A stretch of DNA of 64,000 nt, taken from assembly GCF_014856545.2 (NCBI RefSeq), contig NZ_CP109811.1, forward strand, positions 3,218,001 to 3,282,000, written 5' to 3'. A model generated the notes under the pieces. The model did not search any database, was not told the DNA's origin, and saw only the letters and a program-made list of their open reading frames with translations. The translations under genes were made by a program, and so were the position numbers. Shown here in pieces: positions 56,703-64,000 of the stretch (positions within the stretch are counted from its first letter, which is position 1; each line of letters starts with the position of its first letter). This DNA is from Mesobacillus jeotgali (GTDB lineage: Bacteria; Bacillota; Bacilli; Bacillales; Cytobacillaceae).

Positions 56703-58050
56703 TGTTATCACTCTCCTCGATATCTGTCACAATACATTGAATGCTTCCATCAGAAAGCTTTACATTTATTTTCCGTTCAGGTTTCACCTGGGTGACTGTC
56801 TTAATGAGTTCCCCTTCGTCTGTATATGCTAGGCTATAGCCACGGTCCATTATTTTCAGCGGGCTTAATGCTTCAAGTGTAGAAACGATACCGTTGAACT
56901 CTTTTCGTTTTTCAGACAAGACGGACGTCATTGCCCGGTTTAAAGCTCTAGTTGTCCTTATGTGTCTTTCAGCGGACAGCTTTCGCAGCTCTTCTGGGTG
57001 ACTACGTTCCAATCTCCTCTTCAGTTGAACAAGAGCATCATTTTTTGAAGCATATAGTTTCCTGGCTCCCCGGGTCAGCGATTCTGTCAGCTTGTCGACT
57101 TGTTCAAGCTTTTGCTCATACAGCTTCCTTGGATAGCGGAAAGCGTAAGACCTGATCAGACGCTGGTAGCGCTCCTGCTGGAAGAACACTTTCTCCCTCA
57201 TAGCCCTCATTAGTCTAGTTTCCCTGTTCATTACCCTTTCGATCAGTTCCTGGATATGAGGGACAGCCAATTCAGCCGCACCAGTTGGCGTCGGAGCTCT
57301 CATATCTGCAACGAAATCAGCGATGGTGAAGTCTGTTTCATGGCCCACAGCAGATATAATCGGGATTTTCGAGGCAAAAATCGCTCTTGCAACGGTTTCC
57401 TCATTGAAGTTCCAGAGTTCCTCAATCGATCCGCCTCCGCGTCCGATGATCAGAACATCAATATCTGCCCTTTCATTCGCCTTCTCGATTGCCTTCACGA
57501 TGGAAGGCCCTCCCTGGTCTCCCTGTACCAGAGCAGGAAAAATAAGCACCTTGGTAATAGGATATCTTCTCTTGATTGTCGTTAATATATCCCGGATTGC
57601 TGCCCCCGTTGGCGAAGTAACAATGCCGACGGCTTTTGGATATTTCGGAATAGGCTGCTTGTATTTCGGTAAAAAAAGGCCTTCCTGCTCAAGCTTCTTC
57701 TTCAGCTGCTCATAAGCGACAAATAAGTCACCCACTCCATCGGTTTTCATTTCTTTTATGTAAACCTGGTATTGGCCGCTGCCTTCGTAAACTGAGATAT
57801 CTCCCCTGACCAGGACCTTCATGCCATTTTCAGGCTTGAATTTCATGGATCGGGCAGCACCAGCGAACATGACAGCAAGGATTCTGGCTTTCTCATCCTT
57901 GAGAGTAAAATACATATGGCCGCTTGAATGCCTCTTAAAGTTGGAGATTTCTCCTTTAATATAAACGCCCTGAAGATGCGGGTCGGCATCGAATTTTCTC
58001 TTTATGTATTTGGTTAACGCGTTGACGGTTAGATAACGCTGATTATCCAT
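56692..58050 (-). CDS. xseA: Exodeoxyribonuclease VII large subunit
   Basis: A 452-residue nuclease subunit that degrades single-stranded DNA to oligonucleotides. An OB domain ([23 protein letters not shown]) precedes the catalytic domain with [30 protein letters not shown] and [17 protein letters not shown], then a long coiled-coil. ATG 58050 follows AAAAGGAG; the in-frame extension to 58131 has no site. First gene of the coupled xseA-xseB-ispA set. Confidence 0.96.
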   Translation of the reverse strand: MDNQRYLTVNALTKYIKRKFDADPHLQGVYIKGEISNFKRHSSGHMYFTLKDEKARILAVMFAGAARSMKFKPENGMKVLVRGDISVYEGSGQYQVYIKEMKTDGVGDLFVAYEQLKKKLEQEGLFLPKYKQPIPKYPKAVGIVTSPTGAAIRDILTTIKRRYPITKVLIFPALVQGDQGGPSIVKAIEKANERADIDVLIIGRGGGSIEELWNFNEETVARAIFASKIPIISAVGHETDFTIADFVADMRAPTPTGAAELAVPHIQELIERVMNRETRLMRAMREKVFFQQERYQRLIRSYAFRYPRKLYEQKLEQVDKLTESLTRGARKLYASKNDALVQLKRRLERSHPEELRKLSAERHIRTTRALNRAMTSVLSEKRKEFNGIVSTLEALSPLKIMDRGYSLAYTDEGELIKTVTQVKPERKINVKLSDGSIQCIVTDIEESDNNGR

Positions 58051-58188
58051 TGGTAAACTCCTTTTGTGGAACATGTCAGTATCAAAAAAACTGCCCATAT
58101 CCATTATAAGTTTAGAATCCCGATTCGTCACTTAAGATAAGTGGATTTTCAGTTTCTAACTTATAACAAATATGGACAGAATCACGCC

Positions 58189-59061
58189 TTATAAATTTGA
58201 ATTTTGAAGTCTGTTCATATGATTCTTTGCAGACTTCAGGGTGTTGTACATCAACATGGCAATGGTCATTGGGCCAACACCGCCAGGCACAGGAGTGATA
58301 TACCCGGCTTTTTCTTTGACTTCATCATAGGCTACATCACCGCAAAGCTTTCCAAGGTCATTGCGGTTCATGCCAACATCGATGACCACAGCGCCTGGCC
58401 TGATATGGTCAGCTGTAATCAAGTCGGCTTTCCCGACTGCGGCTACAATGACATCTGCCTGTTTCGTGTGTTCCTTTAAGTCTTTTGTCCTCGAGTGACA
58501 ATATGTAACGGTTGCGTTTTCGTTCAGGAAAAGTTGACCTGCCGGTTTGCCGACAATATTGCTCCTGCCAACAACGACCACATGCTTCCCGGAAAGATCC
58601 ATCTCGATCTCCTTCATCATGACCATTACACCATATGGCGTGCATGGTAAAAAAGCATCCTGGCCAGTCATCATCCTGCCGATATTGATTGGATGGAAGC
58701 CATCAACATCTTTTTCAGGGGAAATAGCTTCAATCAGGTTCTTTTCACTGATATGCTCTGGAAGCGGAAGCTGCACTAAAATACCGTGAATATCCTCATC
58801 CTTGTTGAGTTCGTCTATTTTTGCCAGCAACTCTTGCTCGGTAATGGAGACAGGGTACTCTATCAGGACATTATGCATACCAAGTTCTCTTGCCGTTTTT
58901 TGCTTACTGTTAACATACGTTCTCGATGCCTGGTTATCACCGACAAGAATCACTGCCAGGCCTGGAGTTACTCCCTGCTTTTTTAGCTCCTGGACCTGGT
59001 CGGCGATTTCGAGTTTTTTCTTTTTGGCAATTTCTTTTCCATCAATAATAATAGCAGCCAT
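58189..59061 (-). CDS. folD: Bifunctional methylenetetrahydrofolate dehydrogenase/cyclohydrolase
   Basis: A 290-residue enzyme that interconverts 5,10-methylene- and 10-formyl-tetrahydrofolate with NADP, feeding purine and fMet-tRNA synthesis. It has [14 protein letters not shown] (catalytic Lys), [22 protein letters not shown] and [18 protein letters not shown], then [22 protein letters not shown] precedes the ATG. It follows nusB by 54 nt. Confidence 0.96.
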   Translation of the reverse strand: MAAIIIDGKEIAKKKKLEIADQVQELKKQGVTPGLAVILVGDNQASRTYVNSKQKTARELGMHNVLIEYPVSITEQELLAKIDELNKDEDIHGILVQLPLPEHISEKNLIEAISPEKDVDGFHPINIGRMMTGQDAFLPCTPYGVMVMMKEIEMDLSGKHVVVVGRSNIVGKPAGQLFLNENATVTYCHSRTKDLKEHTKQADVIVAAVGKADLITADHIRPGAVVIDVGMNRNDLGKLCGDVAYDEVKEKAGYITPVPGGVGPMTIAMLMYNTLKSAKNHMNRLQNSNL

Positions 59062-59115
59062 ACTTTCTCCCCCTATATGATCAGGGAAGGTCCAACCTGC
59101 CTGCTTCCAATGGTT

Positions 59116-59508
59116 TTAGGAAATACTCTGCTTTACTTTAGACAGAACACCATTAATAAATCGGCTTGATTGGTCATCCCCATATAATTTAGCAATTTCG
59201 ATCGCTTCATCAAGAACGACATTCATCGGTACCTCTTCGTTGCAATACTTCAATTCGTATACAGCCAGTCGAAGAAGATTCCGGTCAACAGCTGCTAGTC
59301 GGTCGAGGGACCACTTTTCCAGGTATACCTTGATCTCCTCATCAATTTCCTGCTGGTGCTGGACAGTGCCGTTCACAAGCTTGTTCAGATAATCATCCCC
59401 GGCTTCTTCTTCAAGCACATGCTCAATCGCGTCAGAAACTTCCACCTTGCTTATATCAATCTGGAATAAGGCTTGTAATGCCTTTTCTCGTGCTGTTCTT
59501 CTTTTCAT
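59116..59508 (-). CDS. nusB: Transcription antitermination factor NusB
   Basis: A 130-residue helical RNA-binding protein that, with NusE (S10), binds boxA in rRNA leaders and supports rRNA antitermination. It starts MKRRTAREKALQALFQIDIS and ends with VVLDEAIEIAKLYGDDQSSRFINGVL, the family signature. GGAGCTAAGG precedes the ATG. Confidence 0.96.
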   Translation of the reverse strand: MKRRTAREKALQALFQIDISKVEVSDAIEHVLEEEAGDDYLNKLVNGTVQHQQEIDEEIKVYLEKWSLDRLAAVDRNLLRLAVYELKYCNEEVPMNVVLDEAIEIAKLYGDDQSSRFINGVLSKVKQSIS

Positions 59509-59699
59509 TTAATTCCTTAGCTCCTTTACGGCTTGTCTGATTCTAACAAAATAATAGCATATCATATCTATTTACGCATGATTTCCTATTATTTTTCACT
59601 TTTTAGAAAAAAGTTAATCAAAACAAAAGAAAATATCTCATATAAGCTAAGAATTTCAGATATCAGAATTGGTGCAGGAAGTGTTTTTGACAGCTTTTG

Positions 59700-59940
59700 C
59701 AGGAGAACTCAAGATTTTGTCCGAACTTGAATCTACTACGGACAACTTTTCCTCTCCAGCACGAGTTTTTGTCCGAACTTGGGACTACTTCGGACAACTT
59801 TTCCCCTTCTGCGCGAGATTTTGTCCGAACCTGGGTCATCTTCGGACAACTTTTCCTCTCCAGCACGAGATTTTGTCCGAACCCGGGGCGTACTAAGGCA
59901 ATCTTCTTCTTAAAACCATGAAACTTTGTCCGAACCCGTA
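59700..59940. repeat. 52-bp tandem repeat array C (five units)
   Basis: TGTCCGAAC occurs at 59719, 59770, 59822, 59874 and 59927, spaced 51, 52, 52 and 53 bp. In the inner units TTGTCCGAA and TTCGGACAA form a 9-bp inverted repeat around an 11-nt loop; the linker is CTTTTCC...CACGAGATTT. It lies between nusB and the terminator of yqhY. Confidence 0.92.
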
Positions 59941-59980
59941 GCTACTTAGAACTACACCATATTCACTTAAGAAAAACAGT

Positions 59981-60021
59981 ACAAAAAAAACCAAAGGCAT
60001 GTATATTTATGCCTTTGGTTT
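59981..60021 (-). terminator. Terminator of accB-accC-yqhY
   Basis: AAACCAAAGGCAT (59988-60000) pairs perfectly with ATGCCTTTGGTTT (60009-60021). On the minus strand eight T follow. Confidence 0.9.
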
Positions 60022-60026
60022 GATAA

Positions 60027-60437
60027 TTAAACTTCTTGTTCGATTTCTGGTTCCACTTTTTGATTTTCGAACTGGACGCCGACTACGTGGATATTTACTT
60101 CTGTTGCATCAAGTGCCGTCATGTTCAATAATGCCTGGCGGATATTGTCCTGGATTTTTTGTGCAACCACTGGAATCGATACGCCAAACTTCATGACACA
60201 ATACACGTCAACCTTGATTCCTTCTTCTGCAAGCTCGACTTTGACACCTTTGCCGTGGTTCTTCTTGCCAAGTCTTTCGACTACTCCTGCTGCAAAGCTG
60301 CCGCGCATTTGCGTGACACCTTCTACTTCGGATGCAGCGATGCTGGCAATGACTTCAATTACTTCAGGTGCGATTTCAACTTTTCCCAGACCATTCTCAT
60401 CATGGCTCATTTCAAGTAAATGTTGCTGTTCGCTCAT
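60027..60437 (-). CDS. yqhY: Asp23/Gls24-family protein YqhY
   Basis: A 136-residue protein of the alkaline-shock family: GKVEIAPEVIEVIASIAASE, VEGVTQMRGSF, VDVYCVMKFGVSIPVVAQKIQ, and an acidic tail. In B. subtilis YqhY is linked to control of acetyl-CoA carboxylase, and its loss selects mutations in acc genes. It lies 15 nt after accC in the same operon, which supports that role. AGGAGG precedes the ATG. Confidence 0.9.
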   Translation of the reverse strand: MSEQQHLLEMSHDENGLGKVEIAPEVIEVIASIAASEVEGVTQMRGSFAAGVVERLGKKNHGKGVKVELAEEGIKVDVYCVMKFGVSIPVVAQKIQDNIRQALLNMTALDATEVNIHVVGVQFENQKVEPEIEQEV

Positions 60438-60452
60438 GGCTAGATCCTCCTA

Positions 60453-61808
60453 TTATTCTTCTGACATTACATCATACATTTCCAGGAATTTCGTATTGAA
60501 CTGCCCTTCCACGAATTTCTCATGGTTCAGCAGCTTAAGGTGGAACGGGATGGTGGTGTGGATTCCTTCAACCACAAACTCACCAAGCGCTCTCTTCATG
60601 CGGTCAATCGCTTCTTCCCGGCTGCTTCCATAAGTAATGACCTTCGCGATCATTGAATCATAGTAAGGCGGGATTGTATAACCAGGATATGCCGCTGAAT
60701 CTATTCTAACACCAAAACCGCCTGGAGGGAGATACATTTTGATTTTGCCTGCCGATGGCATGAAATTTTTCGCTGGATTTTCTGCGTTAATCCGGCATTC
60801 GATCGCCCAGCCGTTGAACTGCACATCTTCCTGCTTAAGGCTAAGCCTTTCGCCGGAAGCAACCTTGATCTGTTCCTTAATCAAATCGACGCCGGTAACC
60901 ATTTCAGTTACAGGATGTTCAACCTGGATGCGGGTATTCATCTCCATAAAATAAAATTTGCGATTGCGGTAGTCATATATAAATTCTACCGTGCCCGCAC
61001 CGGTATAATCAACTGCTTTCGCAGCCTTGACCGCAGCTTCTCCCATTTCTGCCCTGATTTCCCCGTCAAGCGCCGGAGAAGGTGTTTCTTCAAGCAGCTT
61101 TTGCAGGCGCCTTTGGATGGAGCAATCACGCTCTCCAAGATGGATTGTGTGGCCGTAACTGTCAGCAAGCACCTGAATTTCAACATGGCGGAAATCTTCA
61201 ATATATTTTTCAATATAAACGCCCGGGTTGCCGAACGCTGTCATCGCTTCCTGCTGGGTGATATTGATTCCTTTGACCAGTTCCTGCTCGGTCCTTGCCA
61301 CCCGGATACCTTTACCGCCTCCGCCAGCTGTCGCCTTGATGATGACAGGGTAACCGATATCATTCGCCAGACTGACAGCATCTTCCGTGCTCTCAACGAT
61401 TCCCTGTGAACCCGGTACTATCGGTACATTCGCCTGCTTCATCGTTTCCCTGGCAACATCCTTTGTCCCCATCTTCTGGATCGCTTCAGGAGATGGACCG
61501 ACAAACGTGATATTGCACTCCCTGCAAAGCTCCGCAAAATCGGCATTCTCTGCAAGGAAGCCGTAACCTGGATGGATGGCGTCACACCCGGTCAGCTTGG
61601 CTACGCTGATAATGTTGGTGAAATTCAAATAGCTGTCCTTTGAAGCCTTTGGTCCGATGCAATATGCCTCATCCGCAAGCTGAACATGCAATGATTCCTT
61701 GTCCGCTTCTGAATAAACTGCGACGGATTCAACACCCAATTCCCTGCAGGCACGGATGACCCGGACTGCTATTTCTCCTCTGTTGGCTATCAGTAATTTT
61801 TTTATCAT
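60453..61808 (-). CDS. accC: Acetyl-CoA carboxylase, biotin carboxylase subunit
   Basis: A 451-residue ATP-grasp enzyme that carboxylates biotin on AccB with bicarbonate and ATP. It starts [20 protein letters not shown]. The ATP-binding Gly-rich loop is [13 protein letters not shown], then [14 protein letters not shown] and the catalytic [16 protein letters not shown]. It follows accB by 12 nt. It may also serve MmdA-type carboxylases, though that is conjecture. Confidence 0.97.
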   Translation of the reverse strand: MIKKLLIANRGEIAVRVIRACRELGVESVAVYSEADKESLHVQLADEAYCIGPKASKDSYLNFTNIISVAKLTGCDAIHPGYGFLAENADFAELCRECNITFVGPSPEAIQKMGTKDVARETMKQANVPIVPGSQGIVESTEDAVSLANDIGYPVIIKATAGGGGKGIRVARTEQELVKGINITQQEAMTAFGNPGVYIEKYIEDFRHVEIQVLADSYGHTIHLGERDCSIQRRLQKLLEETPSPALDGEIRAEMGEAAVKAAKAVDYTGAGTVEFIYDYRNRKFYFMEMNTRIQVEHPVTEMVTGVDLIKEQIKVASGERLSLKQEDVQFNGWAIECRINAENPAKNFMPSAGKIKMYLPPGGFGVRIDSAAYPGYTIPPYYDSMIAKVITYGSSREEAIDRMKRALGEFVVEGIHTTIPFHLKLLNHEKFVEGQFNTKFLEMYDVMSEE

Positions 61809-61820
61809 CGATATCGCTCC

Positions 61821-62327
61821 TTATTCGGGCTTAACCAGGAATAAAGGCTGGCCGTATTCTACAAGCTGTCCATCTTTAACAAGAACTTCAACGATTTCCC
61901 CATTGACTTCTGCCTCAATTTCGTTGAAGAGCTTCATTGCTTCGACGATACATACAATTGAATCCTTGCTTACCTTCGAACCTGTCTTGACATATGCATC
62001 CGCTTCAGGTGAAGAAGATTGATAGAAAGTCCCGACCATCGGAGAGACAATCTTATGTAAGTTTGATGTATCCTGTACTTCCTCCTGCTTCACTTCCTGG
62101 ACCGCTGCTGCCTCCATCTTTGGCTCAGGTTTCGGAGCTTCCTGTACGACTGGCGCTGGCTGCGGAGCTGGTGCAGATGCTGCTGCCTGAACATTCTCAA
62201 CTACAGATTTAACTGCTCCGTGCTTTTTCATTTTGATCTTTGATCCTTCATACTCATATGAAAATTCGTCAATGCTTGATTGATCTACTAGTTTGATTAA
62301 CTCTCTGATTTCTTGTACTTTTAACAT
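61821..62327 (-). CDS. accB: Biotin carboxyl carrier protein
   Basis: A 168-residue carrier. An N-terminal helical part ([16 protein letters not shown]), a Pro/Ala-rich linker (about residues 45-85) and the biotinyl domain with [16 protein letters not shown]; the Lys of EAMKL holds biotin. ATG 62327 follows GGGGTG; an in-frame start at 62348 is less likely. First gene of accB-accC-yqhY, followed by nusB and folD. Confidence 0.97.
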   Translation of the reverse strand: MLKVQEIRELIKLVDQSSIDEFSYEYEGSKIKMKKHGAVKSVVENVQAAASAPAPQPAPVVQEAPKPEPKMEAAAVQEVKQEEVQDTSNLHKIVSPMVGTFYQSSSPEADAYVKTGSKVSKDSIVCIVEAMKLFNEIEAEVNGEIVEVLVKDGQLVEYGQPLFLVKPE

Positions 62328-62374
62328 CTTTGGGCACCCCTTGTCCATTTCGATTATTAAGACTAGATACTAAT

Positions 62375-62404
62375 ACTATACGATAATACCATGTAAAACT
62401 TCAA
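62375..62404 (-). promoter_or_regulatory. Sigma-A promoter of accB
   Basis: On the minus strand TTGAAG (62399-62404) is followed after 18 nt by TATAGT (62375-62380), about 48 nt before the start codon. Confidence 0.6.
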
Positions 62405-62533
62405 TATGTAACAGTGTTTCTTGTCTTCACTCTCTATTTTAATATTTTCTGAAAAAAAAGTGAATTCATACGACAGGAATCCCAAAATTTCTAGCGAATA
62501 TTACATTAGCTGAATATGAGGAGAATACATTTC

Positions 62534-64000
62534 ATGAAAAATATTGAAGAAATAAAAAAAGAGGATTTGGAAAGGAAAAATTCCCTAATCGTCAAAGCCA
62601 CTCTTGTATCTGTCGTTCTGGCTGCGGTAGTTGGTATTGCCATGCAAAAGGAACTTGCCGTAATTCTTTCAATCATCGTCGGCGGAGGTGTTGGCGTTGC
62701 TGCTGTCGCATTGCTTCACTATACCAAAAGGTTAACAACTTTCATTCCTTACCTTTCCGTTATCATTGTATCTGCTGTTCTGTTCTTGATTATGGAAACA
62801 AGCGTTTCGCCGACTGCCTATACCCTTCTTTATTTTATCCTTGCTGCTGCAGCAATCTACATGGACAGGAGATTGCTTTTCATGGCATCCGGCCTTGGAT
62901 TCATGCTTATTTCACTGTTCACATGGCTGCATCATGATGCACTGCCGCTGGAAACAAAAAACTATGTAACAATCTATCTATTGTACATGCTGGTCACAGT
63001 CATGCTTGGTTTCCAGTTTTCTATTGCCAAAAAACTGGCTCAGACAATTGAGTCAGCAAAGCAGGAAACAGAGGAACTCTTAATCAAGGATTTAGAGACA
63101 AGGAAAGTCATTGAAAGTAATACAAGGAGCATCGCAAATCTGATTGATGAGGTGAAATTCAAGAGTAAGGAAAATTATCAATTTTCGAAGGAAATGACCC
63201 AGTCTGTGGCAGAGATATCTGCAGGAATCAATATCCAGTCAGATTCTGTCGTAGATATTTCTCAATCTCTTGAAAAAACCAATCAGGTCATCACCCGGAC
63301 ATCTTCCCTTGTCGAAAAACTGAATCAGAACGCAATGGCCGCTGAAAAAGTCTCAGATAAAGGCGATGAGCTGATGTCCAGTCTAATTTCAGAATTGACA
63401 GCTTCCTATGAAAATATGCAGAATGTCAATTCACATATCTTATCTCTTTCCGCGCTGATCAAGGAAACAGCCAGGTTTGCATCAGATATCCAGGGAATTG
63501 CTTCCCAGACTAATTTGCTGGCATTGAACGCATCCATCGAGGCAGCCCGTGCTGGAGACAGCGGCAAGGGGTTCGCTGTCGTTGCGGAAGAAGTAAGAAA
63601 GCTTGCTGACATCACCAGTCATACAGCGACACAGATTACCGAAAACTTAACAAGCGTTATGAGTGATACTTCCAAAACAAAAAAAGGAGTCAACCTGACA
63701 GCTGAAAAACTTACAGAAAACCTCGAATTAGCAGCAGAAACAATGGAAGCATTCGAAACGATCCATCAAACTTTCAGAGTTTTAAAGAGTGACATATCAG
63801 AGCAAGATGAATTAACAAGGACAATCCTGGAATCGTCCATGGCAATCGAAAGTTCCATTACCGGATTCAGCTCCGTCATCCAGCAGGCAAGCGCTGCACT
63901 GGAGGAAATATCATCTGCTGCAATTTCACAAAGTGAACATCATGAGCAATTATTTAAATCTGTGGAAGCGGCGCATCATTCCTTAGATAACTTAATCAAG
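62534..64000 (+). CDS. Methyl-accepting chemotaxis protein with polytopic membrane domain (partial, 3' end cut)
   Basis: Reading from ATG 62534 (behind GAGGAG) stays open for 489 codons to the window end. The first 170 residues form about six membrane helices with only short loops, so there is no extracellular sensor domain. No HAMP domain is recognisable before the cytoplasmic coiled-coil. The signalling tip is [20 protein letters not shown] followed by [12 protein letters not shown]. Such receptors may sense membrane state or ions, but this is inference. It is divergent from accB and is not part of that operon. Confidence 0.85.
   Translation, partial: MKNIEEIKKEDLERKNSLIVKATLVSVVLAAVVGIAMQKELAVILSIIVGGGVGVAAVALLHYTKRLTTFIPYLSVIIVSAVLFLIMETSVSPTAYTLLYFILAAAAIYMDRRLLFMASGLGFMLISLFTWLHHDALPLETKNYVTIYLLYMLVTVMLGFQFSIAKKLAQTIESAKQETEELLIKDLETRKVIESNTRSIANLIDEVKFKSKENYQFSKEMTQSVAEISAGINIQSDSVVDISQSLEKTNQVITRTSSLVEKLNQNAMAAEKVSDKGDELMSSLISELTASYENMQNVNSHILSLSALIKETARFASDIQGIASQTNLLALNASIEAARAGDSGKGFAVVAEEVRKLADITSHTATQITENLTSVMSDTSKTKKGVNLTAEKLTENLELAAETMEAFETIHQTFRVLKSDISEQDELTRTILESSMAIESSITGFSSVIQQASAALEEISSAAISQSEHHEQLFKSVEAAHHSLDNLIK

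Noticed and set aside
59669..59921. Small ORFs of 74-75 codons across array C
   Set aside because: They overlap each other in two frames within repeat DNA and have no ribosome binding site.
1..64000. Prophage, integrative element, restriction or other defence system
   Set aside because: No integrase, capsid, toxin-antitoxin, nuclease-helicase or methylase-restriction pair was seen; gene order follows the conserved Bacillus backbone throughout.

Overview
The window reads as a chromosomal segment of a low-to-moderate GC, spore-forming Bacillaceae member. The evidence is spo0A, spoIVB, AGGAGG-type ribosome binding sites, frequent TTG/GTG starts, and gene order that follows the Bacillus subtilis yqh-yqi-yqj region run in reverse. 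A Mesobacillus/Cytobacillus-like genus is plausible, but this is inference. No plasmid, phage or conjugative functions are present; the only mobile-looking DNA is one MITE-like element.

Layout. 1-5.6 kb: SDR (frameshifted) and metallo-hydrolase, then a proline T-box controlling proC, a glycosyltransferase and the old yellow enzyme namA. 6-9.3 kb: a frameshifted methyltransferase and a cadC-cadA metal efflux pair in which a UGA codon replaces the first metal-binding Cys of CadA. 9.3-18 kb: small membrane protein, histidine phosphatase, rnz, zwf, zinc ribbon protein, TIGR02206 protein, monoacylglycerol lipase, gnd, DNA polymerase Y. 18-20.4 kb: a sigma-D-type promoter, a chemoreceptor and a CheW. 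20.8-25.9 kb: M20 peptidase, mmdA, mce, the 31-residue stressosome anchor Prli42, L,D-transpeptidase, yqjA. 26.4-29.6 kb: arginine-type ABC importer, MITE, bacilliredoxin. 29.8-45.7 kb: meaB, mutB, mutA and the bkd operon under the sigma-54 activator BkdR. 45.9-52.3 kb: small proteins, yqiK, spo0A, spoIVB, recN, ahrC. 52.4-62.3 kb: tlyA, dxs, ispA, xseB, xseA, folD, nusB, yqhY, accC, accB. 62.5 kb to the end: a partial chemoreceptor.

How it works together. The bkd operon takes Leu/Ile/Val to acyl-CoAs and acyl-phosphates. The propionyl-CoA arising from Ile and Val can be carboxylated (MmdA), epimerised (Mce) and rearranged to succinyl-CoA (MutAB with MeaB), so a complete branched-chain amino acid to TCA-cycle route lies within 24 kb. 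zwf and gnd supply the oxidative pentose phosphate pathway. accB-accC and dxs-ispA start fatty acid and isoprenoid synthesis.

Most unusual signals. (1) Five separate intergenic spacers carry short tandem arrays. At least four different unit sequences are involved, yet all have the same 52-bp period, five turns of B-DNA. (2) CadA has an in-frame UGA at the first Cys of its GFTCxxC motif while the rest of the domain stays open and conserved. (3) Six genes, including bcd, bkdR and ispA, are broken by single-base-scale indels, mostly in short homopolymers. That pattern suggests assembly error at least in part and limits confidence in pseudogene calls.
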